Shown here one piece after another: positions 9,341 to 18,331 of a stretch of 64,000 bases of DNA. This stretch comes from an uncultured Winogradskyella sp. (lineage in GTDB: Bacteria > Bacteroidota > Bacteroidia > Flavobacteriales > Flavobacteriaceae). The notes under the pieces were generated by a model that saw only the letters and a program-made list of their open reading frames with translations, was not told the origin of the DNA and ran no database searches. The position numbers and the translations under genes are program-made. The stretch spans positions 186,001 through 250,000 of the forward strand of contig NZ_CANLYI010000005.1 in assembly GCF_947495255.1 (NCBI RefSeq), read 5' to 3'. The first letter of the stretch is position 1. Each line of letters starts with the position of its first letter.

Positions 9341-10510
9341 TTAATTTTCTAATGCCTGTTTTAAATCGTTAATAATATCTTCAGGATGTTCTAAACCAAC
9401 AGATACTCTAATTAATCCAGAAGTAATTCCTGTTTCTAAACGAACCTCTTTTGGTATTTTAGCATGTGTTGTAGAAGCAGGATGTGTAACTATTGTTCTG
9501 GTATCTCCTAAATTTGCAGAAAGCGATAATAACTTAATGGCGTTTAGAAATTTTCTACCAGCTTCAATGCCACCTTTTATTTCAAAAGCAACGACGTTTC
9601 CGCCTAGTTTCATTTGTTTTTTTGCTAATTGGTATTGTGGATGCGATTTTAGAAATGGATATTTTACAAAATTCACATGGTCGTTAGCCTCTAAAAATGT
9701 GGCTACTTTTAATGCATTTTCACAATGTCTATCAATTCTAACCGGTAAAGTTTCTAAACTTTTTGATAAAACCCATGCGTTAAAAGGCGATAATGCAGGA
9801 CCTGTATTTCTAGAAAATAGATAGATTTTTTGAATTAAATCTGCACTACCAACAGTGACACCTCCCAAAACTCGACCTTGTCCATCCATTAATTTTGTAG
9901 CAGAATGAATCACTAAATCTGCACCAAATTTTATAGGCTGCTGTAAGTATGGTGTTGCAAAACAATTATCTATAATAAATATAAGATTGTGCTTTTTTGC
10001 AATGTCGCCTAAACGTTGTAAATCTAAAATATCTACAGCAGGATTTGTTGGACTTTCAGCATAAATCACTTTCGTATTGGGTTGAATTAGACTTTCAATA
10101 GTATCTAATTCATCAATTTTAAAGTAGCTTGTTGAGATATTCCACTTAGGTAATATGTTATTAAATAAGGTTTGTGTAGAACCAAAAATACTTCGAGATG
10201 AAATAACATGGTCATCAGAATTTAATAAAGCTGCAAATGTTGAAAACACAGCAGACATACCAGAAGCAAAGGCGTAGCCACGTTCTGCACCTTCCATTTT
10301 ACAAACTTTTTCTACAAATTCTGATGTATTTGGATTAGAGTAACGACTGTATATATTACGTTCTTTTTCATCTGCAAATGAAGCGCGCATATCTTCAGCA
10401 TCTTCAAAGACGTAACTCGATGTTAAATATAAAGGGCTAGAATGTTCTAGATATTGCGAACGCTCAATTTGTGTTCTTATAGCTTCTGTTTCTATGTGTT
10501 TTGAACTCAT
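9341..10510 (-). CDS. metZ: Cys/Met-metabolism PLP enzyme (O-succinylhomoserine sulfhydrylase or cystathionine gamma-synthase)
   Basis: 389-residue fold-type I PLP enzyme of the Cys/Met metabolism family. PLP Lys206 lies in SATKLMDGQG; RYSNPNTSEF and FASGMSAVFS are the usual substrate and phosphate loops. It makes homocysteine (direct sulfhydrylation) or cystathionine from an acylated homoserine. Sequence alone does not separate MetZ from MetB, but a direct path to homocysteine fits a gene placed immediately before metH. First gene of the operon behind a SAM riboswitch. ATG start at 10510; about 110 nt of leader separate it from the aptamer. Confidence 0.85.
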   Translation of the reverse strand: MSSKHIETEAIRTQIERSQYLEHSSPLYLTSSYVFEDAEDMRASFADEKERNIYSRYSNPNTSEFVEKVCKMEGAERGYAFASGMSAVFSTFAALLNSDDHVISSRSIFGSTQTLFNNILPKWNISTSYFKIDELDTIESLIQPNTKVIYAESPTNPAVDILDLQRLGDIAKKHNLIFIIDNCFATPYLQQPIKFGADLVIHSATKLMDGQGRVLGGVTVGSADLIQKIYLFSRNTGPALSPFNAWVLSKSLETLPVRIDRHCENALKVATFLEANDHVNFVKYPFLKSHPQYQLAKKQMKLGGNVVAFEIKGGIEAGRKFLNAIKLLSLSANLGDTRTIVTHPASTTHAKIPKEVRLETGITSGLIRVSVGLEHPEDIINDLKQALEN

Positions 10511-10551
10511 TTTTGTTTTACTTAGTTTTATGATAAACCAAAAATCAAATG

Positions 10552-10566
10552 CGTCAATATTTGACG
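10552..10566 (-). promoter_or_regulatory. Short hairpin before metZ
   Basis: CGTCAA-TAT-TTGACG perfect inverted repeat, followed on the minus strand by CATTTGATTTTTGG. Its weak T-rich tail makes it a candidate expression platform for the SAM riboswitch upstream. Confidence 0.35.
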
Positions 10567-10595
10567 TGTAAATAGAAAAATGTTAATTAGAAATT

Positions 10596-10615
10596 TAATT
10601 ACACTAGTGTAATTA
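10596..10615. promoter_or_regulatory. 20-bp perfect palindrome
   Basis: TAATTACACTAGTGTAATTA reads the same on both strands. It lies between the SAM aptamer and metZ and has no T-run after it, so it is either a second leader hairpin (8-bp stem, CTAG loop) or a protein-binding site. Confidence 0.5.
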
Positions 10616-10621
10616 CATAAG

Positions 10622-10741
10622 GTTATCTATCCAATTAAACGATAAATGAATCGGTAATTTAGTAGAATTTAGCACCTTCTTAATAAGTTTAAGGGTTGCT
10701 AAGGCTTCAATGGGTCTAATCCCTCTGCCTTTCTTGATAAC
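10622..10741 (-). promoter_or_regulatory. SAM-I (S-box) riboswitch
   Basis: On the minus strand the S-box consensus blocks appear in order: TATCAAGAAAGGCAGAGGG, ATTAGACCC, TGAAGCCTTAGCAACC and AAGGTGCTAAATTC. The outer P1 stem closes with GTTATC (10736-10741) pairing with GATAAC (10622-10627). It precedes metZ-metH-metH-metF, and S-box RNAs switch methionine genes off when SAM is bound. Together with the two hairpins downstream it accounts for most of the 367-bp gap 10511-10877. Confidence 0.93.
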
Positions 10742-10849
10742 ATCTCAATAAGTTATTTGAACTTTGTGAAATACAATATTCCGAAAGAAAATGACAAAAA
10801 ACAAACATTATTCACTTTATTTTAACAAAATCGTATAAGCTTTTAATTG

Positions 10850-10857
10850 TAACTTTG
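10850..10857 (+). promoter_or_regulatory. -7 promoter element for the HupE-like gene
   Basis: TAACTTTG matches TAnnTTTG, 20 bp before the ATG at 10878. No clear -33 element is visible. Confidence 0.4.
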
Positions 10858-10877
10858 ACTTTCCCAAAGAATTAATT

Positions 10878-11474
10878 ATGTTAGATGATTTCTGGTTTAA
10901 TGTTCAATATGGCATGAACCACGTTTTAGATATTAATGGTTACGACCATGTCCTTTTTTTAATGGTTTTAGCCGTTCCTTACCTTTTTAAAGATTGGAAA
11001 CGTGTGCTTTTACTCGTTACCATGTTTACTTTAGGGCATACGTTATCCTTAGTGTTAGCAGCTTATAGTATTGTAACGGTTAACGGAAAATTAGTAGAAT
11101 TTTTAATACCTGTAACCATTTTAATTGCTGCAATTTATAATGTATTTACTACCGGAAAAAAAGCAAAATCGAATAAGATAGGCTTGCTGTTTTTTACGAC
11201 TTTATTTTTTGGGCTTGTACATGGATTAGGTTTTGCAAGAGAATTTAAAATGTTTTCTGGTCAATCTGAAAATAAATTAGAATTGCTCATAGAATTTGCA
11301 TTAGGTATAGAACTTGCTCAAGTTATCATTGTATTTGTCGTCTTATTTATTGGGTTTTTATGTCAAACCATATTTCGAGTAACACGTCGCGATTGGGTAA
11401 TGGTAATCTCAGCTATGGTAGCCGGATTAGTGATTCCGATGATTTTGGGAAGCGAATTACTCAGTAATACATAA
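10878..11474 (+). CDS. HupE/UreJ-family membrane protein
   Basis: 198 residues, about six hydrophobic helices. Conserved family features are the early DHVLFLMVL helix with an acidic-His pair, FTLGHTLSLVLA, and LVHGLGFA. HupE/UreJ proteins are thought to move nickel or other divalent metal for hydrogenase or urease, but this Bacteroidota subgroup is common in genomes without either enzyme, and none is seen here. Metal handling is therefore a family-based guess. Confidence 0.8.
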   Translation: MLDDFWFNVQYGMNHVLDINGYDHVLFLMVLAVPYLFKDWKRVLLLVTMFTLGHTLSLVLAAYSIVTVNGKLVEFLIPVTILIAAIYNVFTTGKKAKSNKIGLLFFTTLFFGLVHGLGFAREFKMFSGQSENKLELLIEFALGIELAQVIIVFVVLFIGFLCQTIFRVTRRDWVMVISAMVAGLVIPMILGSELLSNT

Positions 11475-11572
11475 AGTTTGGTTAAATTTTACAGATAGTA
11501 AATTGGTTATAAAATACTAACCGTTTATATTCGTTACTTACAAGTGTACTTGGTACAAGAACAAATCTTTTA

Positions 11573-12004
11573 ATGTCAGATATAAAACAATTACGTTACG
11601 ATAAAGCCTATTTACGCATTGCAAAAGAATGGGGGAAATTATCCCATTGCAAACGCAAACAAGTTGGAGCACTTATAGTAAAAGATAGAATGATCATTTC
11701 TGATGGTTACAATGGTACACCAACAGGTTTTGAAAACTATTGTGAAGATGATGAAGGTTATACCAAATGGTATGTCTTACATGCTGAGGCGAATGCCATT
11801 TTAAAAGTGGCTTCATCTACGCAATCTTGTAGAGGTGCAACTTTATATATTACTTTGTCTCCATGTAAGGAATGTAGTAAGTTAATTCATCAAGCAGGTA
11901 TTGTAAGGGTGGTTTATCATGAAGGCTATAAGGATTGTTCTGGAATTGATTTTCTTGAAAAAGCAGGAATTGAACTAGAACTTATAGAAGACTTAAAAGC
12001 TTAA
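11573..12004 (+). CDS. dCMP deaminase family protein (ComEB-like)
   Basis: 143-residue zinc deaminase. The zinc motif is LHAEANAIL plus PCKECSKLI, and the extra N-terminal cysteine region (SHCKRKQVGA, YCEDDEG) is typical of dCMP deaminases. It converts dCMP to dUMP for thymidylate synthesis. The stop overlaps the start of the next gene (TAATG), so it is co-translated with the protease. Confidence 0.9.
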   Translation: MSDIKQLRYDKAYLRIAKEWGKLSHCKRKQVGALIVKDRMIISDGYNGTPTGFENYCEDDEGYTKWYVLHAEANAILKVASSTQSCRGATLYITLSPCKECSKLIHQAGIVRVVYHEGYKDCSGIDFLEKAGIELELIEDLKA

Positions 12005-13614
12005 TGGCAACAAAAAATAAATACATACCACTTATTATAGGTGTTGCAATTGCAGCAGGTGTGATTATAGGTGGTAGATTAAATTTTTCAGATACTTCAG
12101 ATAATCTTTTTTCTACCAATAGTAAAAAGGATAAGCTCAACAGGTTAATAGATTATATAGATTACGAATACGTTGAAGAGGTAAATACAGATAGCATTGT
12201 TGACGTTACGGTTAATGGTATTTTAAACAATCTCGATCCACATTCATCTTACATTCCAAAGGAAGATTTAGAGCGCATTACCGAAAACATGAAAGGTAAT
12301 TTTGTTGGTATTGGTATTAATTTTTATCCCTATAAAGATACCATTGCTGTTGTAAAACCTACAGAAGGTGGTCCAAGTGAACGTGCTGGTATAATGAGTG
12401 GAGATCGCATATTATATGCAGATGGAGATACGCTTTATGGTCGTAAAATTGATAACGAATTATTAGGCGAAAAGCTTAGAGGAGAAAAAAACAGTAAAGT
12501 TAAACTTACGGTTTTTAGAAAAGGAGAAGATGATTTATTAGAGTTTGAAGTAAGACGTAAAGAAATTCCTATTAAAAGTATAGATGCAGCCTATATGCTT
12601 ACGGATGATTTAGGATATATAAAAATGAATCGTTTTGCTGAAACTACTTTTAAAGAATTTAAAGAAGCTTTAGATGAACTTAAAGATTTAGGAGCAGAGA
12701 AATTAGCTTTAGATTTAAGAGATAATCCTGGTGGCTTTTTAGGCATCGCAGAACAAATTGCAGACGAATTTTTAGTAGATGATAAACTCATTTTATTTAC
12801 AAGAGATAAAAAAGGAAGAGAAGAGAGAACGTATGCAACAAGTCGTGGTGATTTTGAAGAAGGAGAAATTTATATTTTAATTAATGAGAATTCAGCTTCA
12901 GCAAGTGAAGTTATTGCAGGTGCACTTCAAGATAATGATAAAGGAATTATAGTTGGAAGGCGTTCTTACGGAAAAGGTTTAGTACAACGCGAAATGTCTT
13001 TAGGTGACGGAAGTGCTGTAAGATTAACCGTTTCTAGATATTATACACCAACAGGTCGTTCCATTCAAAAACCTTATGTCAATGGTGCTAATGAAGATTA
13101 TTACAGTGATTATCTAAAAAGATTAAGAACGGGAGAATTAGCAGATGAAGGCAGTATTGAAGTAGACGACTCCTTAAAGTTTACAACACCAAAAGGAAAA
13201 GTGGTTTATGGAGGAGGAGGCATTATACCAGATGTATTTGTGCCAGTAGATCGTTTGTTTGATAATGAAACAATAAACTATTTAAGAAGACGTGGTCATT
13301 TTGGCTATTTTGTGTTTGAAGAATTAGACAAAGACAGAACCATTTATCAAAATATTTCCAAGTATGATTTTATTAATAATTTTGAAGTTAGCGATGATAT
13401 TGTCGTGAATTTTCAAAATTATGTTAATAAAAGAGAGCGAACAGATATCACATTTGTAGCCTATAATGATGAAATAAGACGCATTATAAAAGCAACCTTA
13501 GCACGACAATTATTTGACGATAATGCTTTTGAAGAGATTATAAATAAAGAAGATATTATGGTGCAAGAAGTGATACTCTTAAGCGCTGAAAATCCAAATT
13601 TTATTCAAGATTAA
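12004..13614 (+). CDS. S41 carboxy-terminal processing protease
   Basis: 536-residue periplasmic serine protease of the CtpA/Prc type. One N-terminal membrane anchor (IPLIIGVAIAAGVIIGG); an N-terminal domain with LDPHSSYI; a PDZ domain at about 95-175 (GIGINF, SERAGIMSGDRIL); and the S41 core with LDLRDNPGGFLG, catalytic Ser299 in SASASE and Lys324 in SYGKGLVQ. The long C-terminal extension is usual for Bacteroidota members. It degrades or trims envelope proteins. Coupled to the dCMP deaminase by a 1-nt overlap. Confidence 0.93.
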   Translation: MATKNKYIPLIIGVAIAAGVIIGGRLNFSDTSDNLFSTNSKKDKLNRLIDYIDYEYVEEVNTDSIVDVTVNGILNNLDPHSSYIPKEDLERITENMKGNFVGIGINFYPYKDTIAVVKPTEGGPSERAGIMSGDRILYADGDTLYGRKIDNELLGEKLRGEKNSKVKLTVFRKGEDDLLEFEVRRKEIPIKSIDAAYMLTDDLGYIKMNRFAETTFKEFKEALDELKDLGAEKLALDLRDNPGGFLGIAEQIADEFLVDDKLILFTRDKKGREERTYATSRGDFEEGEIYILINENSASASEVIAGALQDNDKGIIVGRRSYGKGLVQREMSLGDGSAVRLTVSRYYTPTGRSIQKPYVNGANEDYYSDYLKRLRTGELADEGSIEVDDSLKFTTPKGKVVYGGGGIIPDVFVPVDRLFDNETINYLRRRGHFGYFVFEELDKDRTIYQNISKYDFINNFEVSDDIVVNFQNYVNKRERTDITFVAYNDEIRRIIKATLARQLFDDNAFEEIINKEDIMVQEVILLSAENPNFIQD

Positions 13615-13620
13615 AGGTTA

Positions 13621-14226
13621 CTAAATTTTATCGTGTACTTTGGTGTGTTTACCGTTATTCCAAAGGGTTAAAATATCAGTAGCTACATGTGCGCCACTTC
13701 CACTAGCTATAGCAAATTGACTTCTCCAACCCGCTAAAGTGCCAGCAACATATAAGTTTTTTTCAATAAGATGGTCTGTGTTTTTTAACCAAATTCTATC
13801 TTTTTCTATTACAGCTCTTGGATGAGGTTCTATATAGCTTTCTAAACCATTTATAGTCATTAAATTGGTGTAACCAACAGCGATAACTACAATTTTAGAA
13901 TTGTAAGTATTTTTATTTGTCTCAATTGTAAAGCCTTCATTGTTTTTTGTTACTGAAACTACCTTTTCATTATCAATTTGATTAATGTGAGGATAAACCG
14001 AGTTGAGTTGATCTTTACCTTGTTCTAAAATGTCACTACCAAGTGTGCCTGGTTGTAACCCTAAAACATTATTAAATAATGCATTTTGAAGATGTGATGT
14101 CTTTTGGTGTGTTATAATACCAATACGTTTTCCTTCTGCAAAAGGTTTGTTTTTTGCAGAGCCCAAAACCAAAGCACAAGATAAACCAGCTGCTCCACCA
14201 CCAATAATTAAAGCATCAAAATTCAT
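13621..14226 (-). CDS. FAD-dependent oxidoreductase, short thioredoxin-reductase-like
   Basis: 201 residues. N-terminal dinucleotide fold GGGAAGLSCALVLG, a second FAD contact near VVIAVGYTN, and the C-terminal FAD motif LYVAGTLAGWRSQFAIASG. Thioredoxin reductases are about 310 residues with an inserted NADPH domain and a CxxC redox pair; both are missing here, so it holds FAD but has no visible electron relay. Substrate unknown. Convergent with the protease (6 bp apart); its ATG overlaps the stop of the small membrane gene upstream. Confidence 0.75.
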   Translation of the reverse strand: MNFDALIIGGGAAGLSCALVLGSAKNKPFAEGKRIGIITHQKTSHLQNALFNNVLGLQPGTLGSDILEQGKDQLNSVYPHINQIDNEKVVSVTKNNEGFTIETNKNTYNSKIVVIAVGYTNLMTINGLESYIEPHPRAVIEKDRIWLKNTDHLIEKNLYVAGTLAGWRSQFAIASGSGAHVATDILTLWNNGKHTKVHDKI

Positions 14227-14426
14227 TATCGTTTTTTACTTAATTTCTCAATCTTCTTTGAAACTCTTAGGATTTGTAATAATAGAATCGCACAAAGTGC
14301 TGCTACTATTGTAATCAATGCTGTTTGACTTTCACCTTTAAGAAGGGCATTGAAATTTAATTTTGTAGCATTAAAAATAATAAGTGCAACTGCGATAACT
14401 GAAAAAATAATAGTGAATATCTTCAT
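14226..14426 (-). CDS. Small two-helix membrane protein
   Basis: 66 residues with two hydrophobic helices (about 3-20 and 38-53) and a basic tail (KKIEKLSKKR). No family recognised. It shares a 1-nt stop/start overlap with the FAD gene and follows marC by 14 bp, so the three form one transcription unit. Confidence 0.65.
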   Translation of the reverse strand: MKIFTIIFSVIAVALIIFNATKLNFNALLKGESQTALITIVAALCAILLLQILRVSKKIEKLSKKR

Positions 14427-14440
14427 GTTTTAAAATAGTA

Positions 14441-15022
14441 TTAGGCTAATAACTCCTTAATATTATGAGCAAATAGTTTTACTGCAATAGCTAACAAAAT
14501 TACACCAAAAACTTTTCTTATAATTTTTATTCCGTTAGCACCAATAATATGTTCAATTTTTGATGATGTTTTTAACACAATATAAATTACAATTACGTTA
14601 CAAACTACGGCGACAATAATATTTTCAATAGCAAATTCTGCACGTAAAGATAACAATGTTGTTAAACTTCCTGGACCTGCCATAAGGGGAAATGCTAAAG
14701 GAAATACTGAAGCAGTCATTGCGTCATGGTCATCATCTTTATAAAGTGTAATACCTAATACCATTTCTAAAGCAATAAAAAAGATGACAAATGCACCTGC
14801 TACAGCAAAAGAATTAACGTCTATACCAATTAGGTTTAAAAGACTCTTTCCTACAAACAGAAATATAATCATAATAACACCAGCTATAATAGATGCTTTT
14901 TCACTTTGTATATGGCCTACTTTTGTGCGTAAGTCTATTATAATTGGAATGTTTCCAATAATATCAATAACTGCAAAAAGAATCATAAAAGCTGTAAATA
15001 TTTCTTTAAAATTTAATTCCAT
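14441..15022 (-). CDS. MarC-family integral membrane protein
   Basis: 193 residues, six predicted helices. Family blocks are IIGNIPIIIDL after helix 1 and FPLAFPLMAGPGSLTTLL in the middle. MarC proteins were first linked to multiple antibiotic resistance but their real substrate is unknown. First gene of a minus-strand trio with the small membrane and FAD genes. Confidence 0.88.
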   Translation of the reverse strand: MELNFKEIFTAFMILFAVIDIIGNIPIIIDLRTKVGHIQSEKASIIAGVIMIIFLFVGKSLLNLIGIDVNSFAVAGAFVIFFIALEMVLGITLYKDDDHDAMTASVFPLAFPLMAGPGSLTTLLSLRAEFAIENIIVAVVCNVIVIYIVLKTSSKIEHIIGANGIKIIRKVFGVILLAIAVKLFAHNIKELLA

Positions 15023-15186
15023 TTTTTTAATATTTTAAATTTAAATTATTCGTCTGAAATGAATTTTAATTGACTTAAATTCAAAGTGTTAATGCTTTGA
15101 GTTTTGATCAATTTCTGAAATTTTTTGCAAAGGTGCGATATTATTAAAGATTTTCAATATTAAATTACGATTAATAATAATTCAAC

Positions 15187-15216
15187 TTTGATATAGCATA
15201 AGTTTGAGTATTTTTG
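15187..15216 (+). promoter_or_regulatory. Promoter with leaderless geometry
   Basis: TTTG at 15187-15190 and TATTTTTG at 15209-15216, 18 bp apart, match the Bacteroidota -33/-7 pair. The ATG of the DUF3109 gene begins 5 bp after the box, about where transcription should start, so the mRNA may have no leader. Confidence 0.6.
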
Positions 15217-15220
15217 TGGC

Positions 15221-15793
15221 ATGTTTCAACTCGGAAAAACCATAGTTTCAGAAGATATTATAGAAAAAGATTTTGTTTGTAATCTTTCGGCTTGTAAAGG
15301 AGCGTGTTGCATTGATGGAGATGCAGGTGCGCCTTTAGCTGCAGATGAGGTAAAAATCTTAGAAGATATATATCCTAAAGTAAAACCATTTTTACGTCAA
15401 GAAGGTATTGATGCTATTGAAAAACAGGGTACATCAATAAAGACTGATTTTGATGAATTAGAAACACCTCTTATAAATGGAGCTGATTGTGCATATGTGA
15501 TTTTTGATGAGAAAAACACTGCGCTTTGTGCAATAGAAGAAGCTTATAACCAAGGAGAGATTTCTTGGAAAAAACCTGTTTCTTGTCACTTGTATCCAAT
15601 TAGAGTGAGAGAATACACCGAATTTTCTGGTGTTAATTACGATAAATGGGAAATTTGCGATGACGCCTGTACTTTGGGTAAAGAGTTGCAAGTACCTGTC
15701 TACAAATTTGTAAAAGAGGCCTTGATTAGAAAATTTGGAGAAGATTGGTATGCTGAGCTAGAGAAGGTTGCTGAGAGCATGAAAAAACAATAA
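15221..15793 (+). CDS. DUF3109 cysteine-cluster protein
   Basis: 190 residues. Conserved Cys groups ACKGACCIDGD, DCAYV, LCAIEEAY, VSCHLYPIRV and CDDACTLG suggest a bound metal or Fe-S cluster as in YkgJ/DUF3109 proteins. Function unknown; widely conserved in Bacteroidota. Single gene with its own promoter and terminator. Confidence 0.85.
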   Translation: MFQLGKTIVSEDIIEKDFVCNLSACKGACCIDGDAGAPLAADEVKILEDIYPKVKPFLRQEGIDAIEKQGTSIKTDFDELETPLINGADCAYVIFDEKNTALCAIEEAYNQGEISWKKPVSCHLYPIRVREYTEFSGVNYDKWEICDDACTLGKELQVPVYKFVKEALIRKFGEDWYAELEKVAESMKKQ

Positions 15794-15804
15794 TCCTTTA
15801 ATTT

Positions 15805-15826
15805 ACCAGATTATTTTCTGGTTTTA
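15805..15826 (+). terminator. Intrinsic terminator
   Basis: ACCAGA-TTATTT-TCTGGT hairpin (15805-15822) followed by TTTAC, after the DUF3109 stop. Modest stem and short T-run. Confidence 0.55.
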
Positions 15827-15911
15827 CAATATTTAGTTCCAACTATACATTTTCAATCAAAAGATTCATTAAAGTAACTTAATTTTCAGCTTAACCAATT
15901 AAATATCAGCT

Positions 15912-18314
15912 ATGAAAATTAAGTTGTTTATGTTGTTAGCATTGTTATATGCTACTCAAACTACTGCTCAAATCACAAAAACAGAAGCCTTTGTCGTAGG
16001 TACAAAAATCGCATTTTATCCAAATCAATGTGGCAATTTAATTCCGGAAGCGACTGATAAACTTACATTTTGTGATAAAGCAAATAATCTTGGTGTTGTA
16101 GAGCGGAGTTATGGCTTAAATGATAGAGGTGTTAGACATATGCTACCTAATAATTATAACAATGATGAGTATTATGTTACTCGTAATGGATTGTCAATTA
16201 GAAATGCAGATGGTACTTGGGACAATATTCCAAATATTGCTATTCCTACATATAGTAGTCAAGGCGATTGGACCAATACAGCAAGTATTAGAAATGGACT
16301 AGTATTGCCAGATGGAAAGGTGATTATTCAAGCTTCAAATGCAAGTTATGGTTTTAATCTATATGATAGAGTGCAAAAAACGCTATCTCCTGTTAACTTC
16401 CCTGATAATAGATACCCATATTTATTTACCTATGATGCTTCTAGGTCTTTAACGTGGATCATCGCTTCTGGAGGTGGAGGTAATGGACGTTATTTGTTTT
16501 CATATGATGGCGTGAGTTTAACCTATGTATTAGAGCTTACTACCGCAGGTAATATTAGCGCTAGTGTAGATACTTCAACATTAATGTATAACGACAATCA
16601 TTTATATGTTGGGAGTATAAATGGACTTTTTAAAATAGATGTTACAACTTTTTCGACAACAGCATATAATACTTTGTCAACGCCTAGCTTACCTTTTGAT
16701 AGAGTAAACGATTTGCAATTTGATGCTGATGGTTATCTATGGTTAGCCCTCAGTAATAGTAGTTCTGATGGTGGATTAGTGAAATTTGATGTGGCGGATG
16801 ATACCTACGATATGTATCAGTTAGTATCCGAAAGTAATGCGGCTGTTAATTATTCATTTCAGAATATAGCGATAAGTGATAGTAACGTAATATGGGCAAA
16901 TGCATCTAATTACTCTGGTATCATGGAATTGTCATTTCTTGGGAATGTAGCAACTTGGAATTTACTCCCATTGACTGATTTTTCAACTTTGAGTGTTCCA
17001 ATGACTTATAATCCGAGTGAAATTTATTATAGAAATAATCAATTTTATTTTACGTCTCTCGACTATTCTTCAGGAAGTAATGCTAATTATGAAGTTATAA
17101 TTAATTCAAATGGGATATGGTCTGGTAGAAATGATAATGCAGACGGTAATCTGTCAAATAGAATGAACAGAAGGTTTACTGAAAATATGCCAGACAATAA
17201 TGGAGGTGTATGGTGGTTTAATGGTTACGATGATGTGGTTGTTTATAGAGATGCTAATGACAATCATCAATTAATTGATATTGAAAACTTGAGTTTTATG
17301 GGTGTTGTAGATGATGATGATAAAGCGATTGTTAGAGGTGGAAGTCCTACTGAATTGAAAAAGATTGATTTCCCAAATGCAATTTCTTTTCAGGGACTTG
17401 CAAATCAAGCTACCGATATGAAACGTGTTGCAAATCAGATTTGGGTTTTTGATAAATCAAATAAAAGGATTGATGTTTATGAGGATGATACTTTGTTAAA
17501 CTCTTATGATTTAGATGAAGATTGGTATCTAAGTGCCAACTATTTTGCGGTAGACGATAATGCAGATGTTTGGTTTATGAAGTATACAGGTACGTTAGAC
17601 ATAAAAAAGTTTAATATTTCTACACTTACATCTACTACCTTCGACATGTCATCTATTGGTAGTTTTACAATACAAAAAGTCGTAGCTGCTCCAAATGGAG
17701 GTGTTTGGTTTCTTGGTTCTACAGCCGCAATTTATGAAGAGTCAGGTGTGTTTTACGAATTTAAAGCTGCTGATTACCCTGAAATATATAACTTAAAAGA
17801 TATCGTAATAGATACTAACGGAAAAGCGTATTTACTAAATAATGATAGTGCGTCAATTACAACAATAGAGAATCCGACGGATATAAATCCTACTATAACA
17901 AATGTTCGATTAGAAAATACAAATTCAATATTGCCAGCTTTAGATCATTACAGACCATTGGCTATAGCTATAGATAGTGAAGGTAGTATTTGGACACACG
18001 CTTCTATAACAGCTTTTAAACTTATAGACAGTGATTTTGCAACAGAGTATATTCCTTATCCAGATGTTTTGAGTGTTGAAAATGTAGGATTAAGTGCAGA
18101 TTTAAATATATATCCAAATCCTGTAAAAAACAGAATCAACGTCGTTTCAAATCAATCCATAAATAGGCTTCAGCTTTTTGATGTTTTAGGAAAACGGGTG
18201 GCAGATGTAAGGTCATCAGATAATTTGGATGTAAGCCATTTAAATTCCGGTTTATACGTATTAAAAGTTAATACCGAAACTTCAGTATACACTCATAAAG
18301 TTTTAATTAATTAA
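15912..18314 (+). CDS. T9SS-sorted beta-propeller protein
   Basis: 800 residues. Signal peptide ends at QTTAQ. The body holds repeated propeller blades resembling two-component-regulator propeller repeats (VNDLQFDADGYLWLALSN, LKDIVIDTNGKAYLLNN, AIAIDSEGSIWTHAS). The C-terminal type IX sorting domain reads IYPNPVKNRINVVS and SGLYVLKVNTET, ending HKVLIN. Unlike hybrid sensors it has no transmembrane or kinase part; the sorting tail sends it to the surface. Ligand unknown. The DUF4412 gene follows after 17 bp and may share its transcript. Confidence 0.82.
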   Translation: MKIKLFMLLALLYATQTTAQITKTEAFVVGTKIAFYPNQCGNLIPEATDKLTFCDKANNLGVVERSYGLNDRGVRHMLPNNYNNDEYYVTRNGLSIRNADGTWDNIPNIAIPTYSSQGDWTNTASIRNGLVLPDGKVIIQASNASYGFNLYDRVQKTLSPVNFPDNRYPYLFTYDASRSLTWIIASGGGGNGRYLFSYDGVSLTYVLELTTAGNISASVDTSTLMYNDNHLYVGSINGLFKIDVTTFSTTAYNTLSTPSLPFDRVNDLQFDADGYLWLALSNSSSDGGLVKFDVADDTYDMYQLVSESNAAVNYSFQNIAISDSNVIWANASNYSGIMELSFLGNVATWNLLPLTDFSTLSVPMTYNPSEIYYRNNQFYFTSLDYSSGSNANYEVIINSNGIWSGRNDNADGNLSNRMNRRFTENMPDNNGGVWWFNGYDDVVVYRDANDNHQLIDIENLSFMGVVDDDDKAIVRGGSPTELKKIDFPNAISFQGLANQATDMKRVANQIWVFDKSNKRIDVYEDDTLLNSYDLDEDWYLSANYFAVDDNADVWFMKYTGTLDIKKFNISTLTSTTFDMSSIGSFTIQKVVAAPNGGVWFLGSTAAIYEESGVFYEFKAADYPEIYNLKDIVIDTNGKAYLLNNDSASITTIENPTDINPTITNVRLENTNSILPALDHYRPLAIAIDSEGSIWTHASITAFKLIDSDFATEYIPYPDVLSVENVGLSADLNIYPNPVKNRINVVSNQSINRLQLFDVLGKRVADVRSSDNLDVSHLNSGLYVLKVNTETSVYTHKVLIN

Positions 18315-18331
18315 TCTAAAATTCTTCTCTC

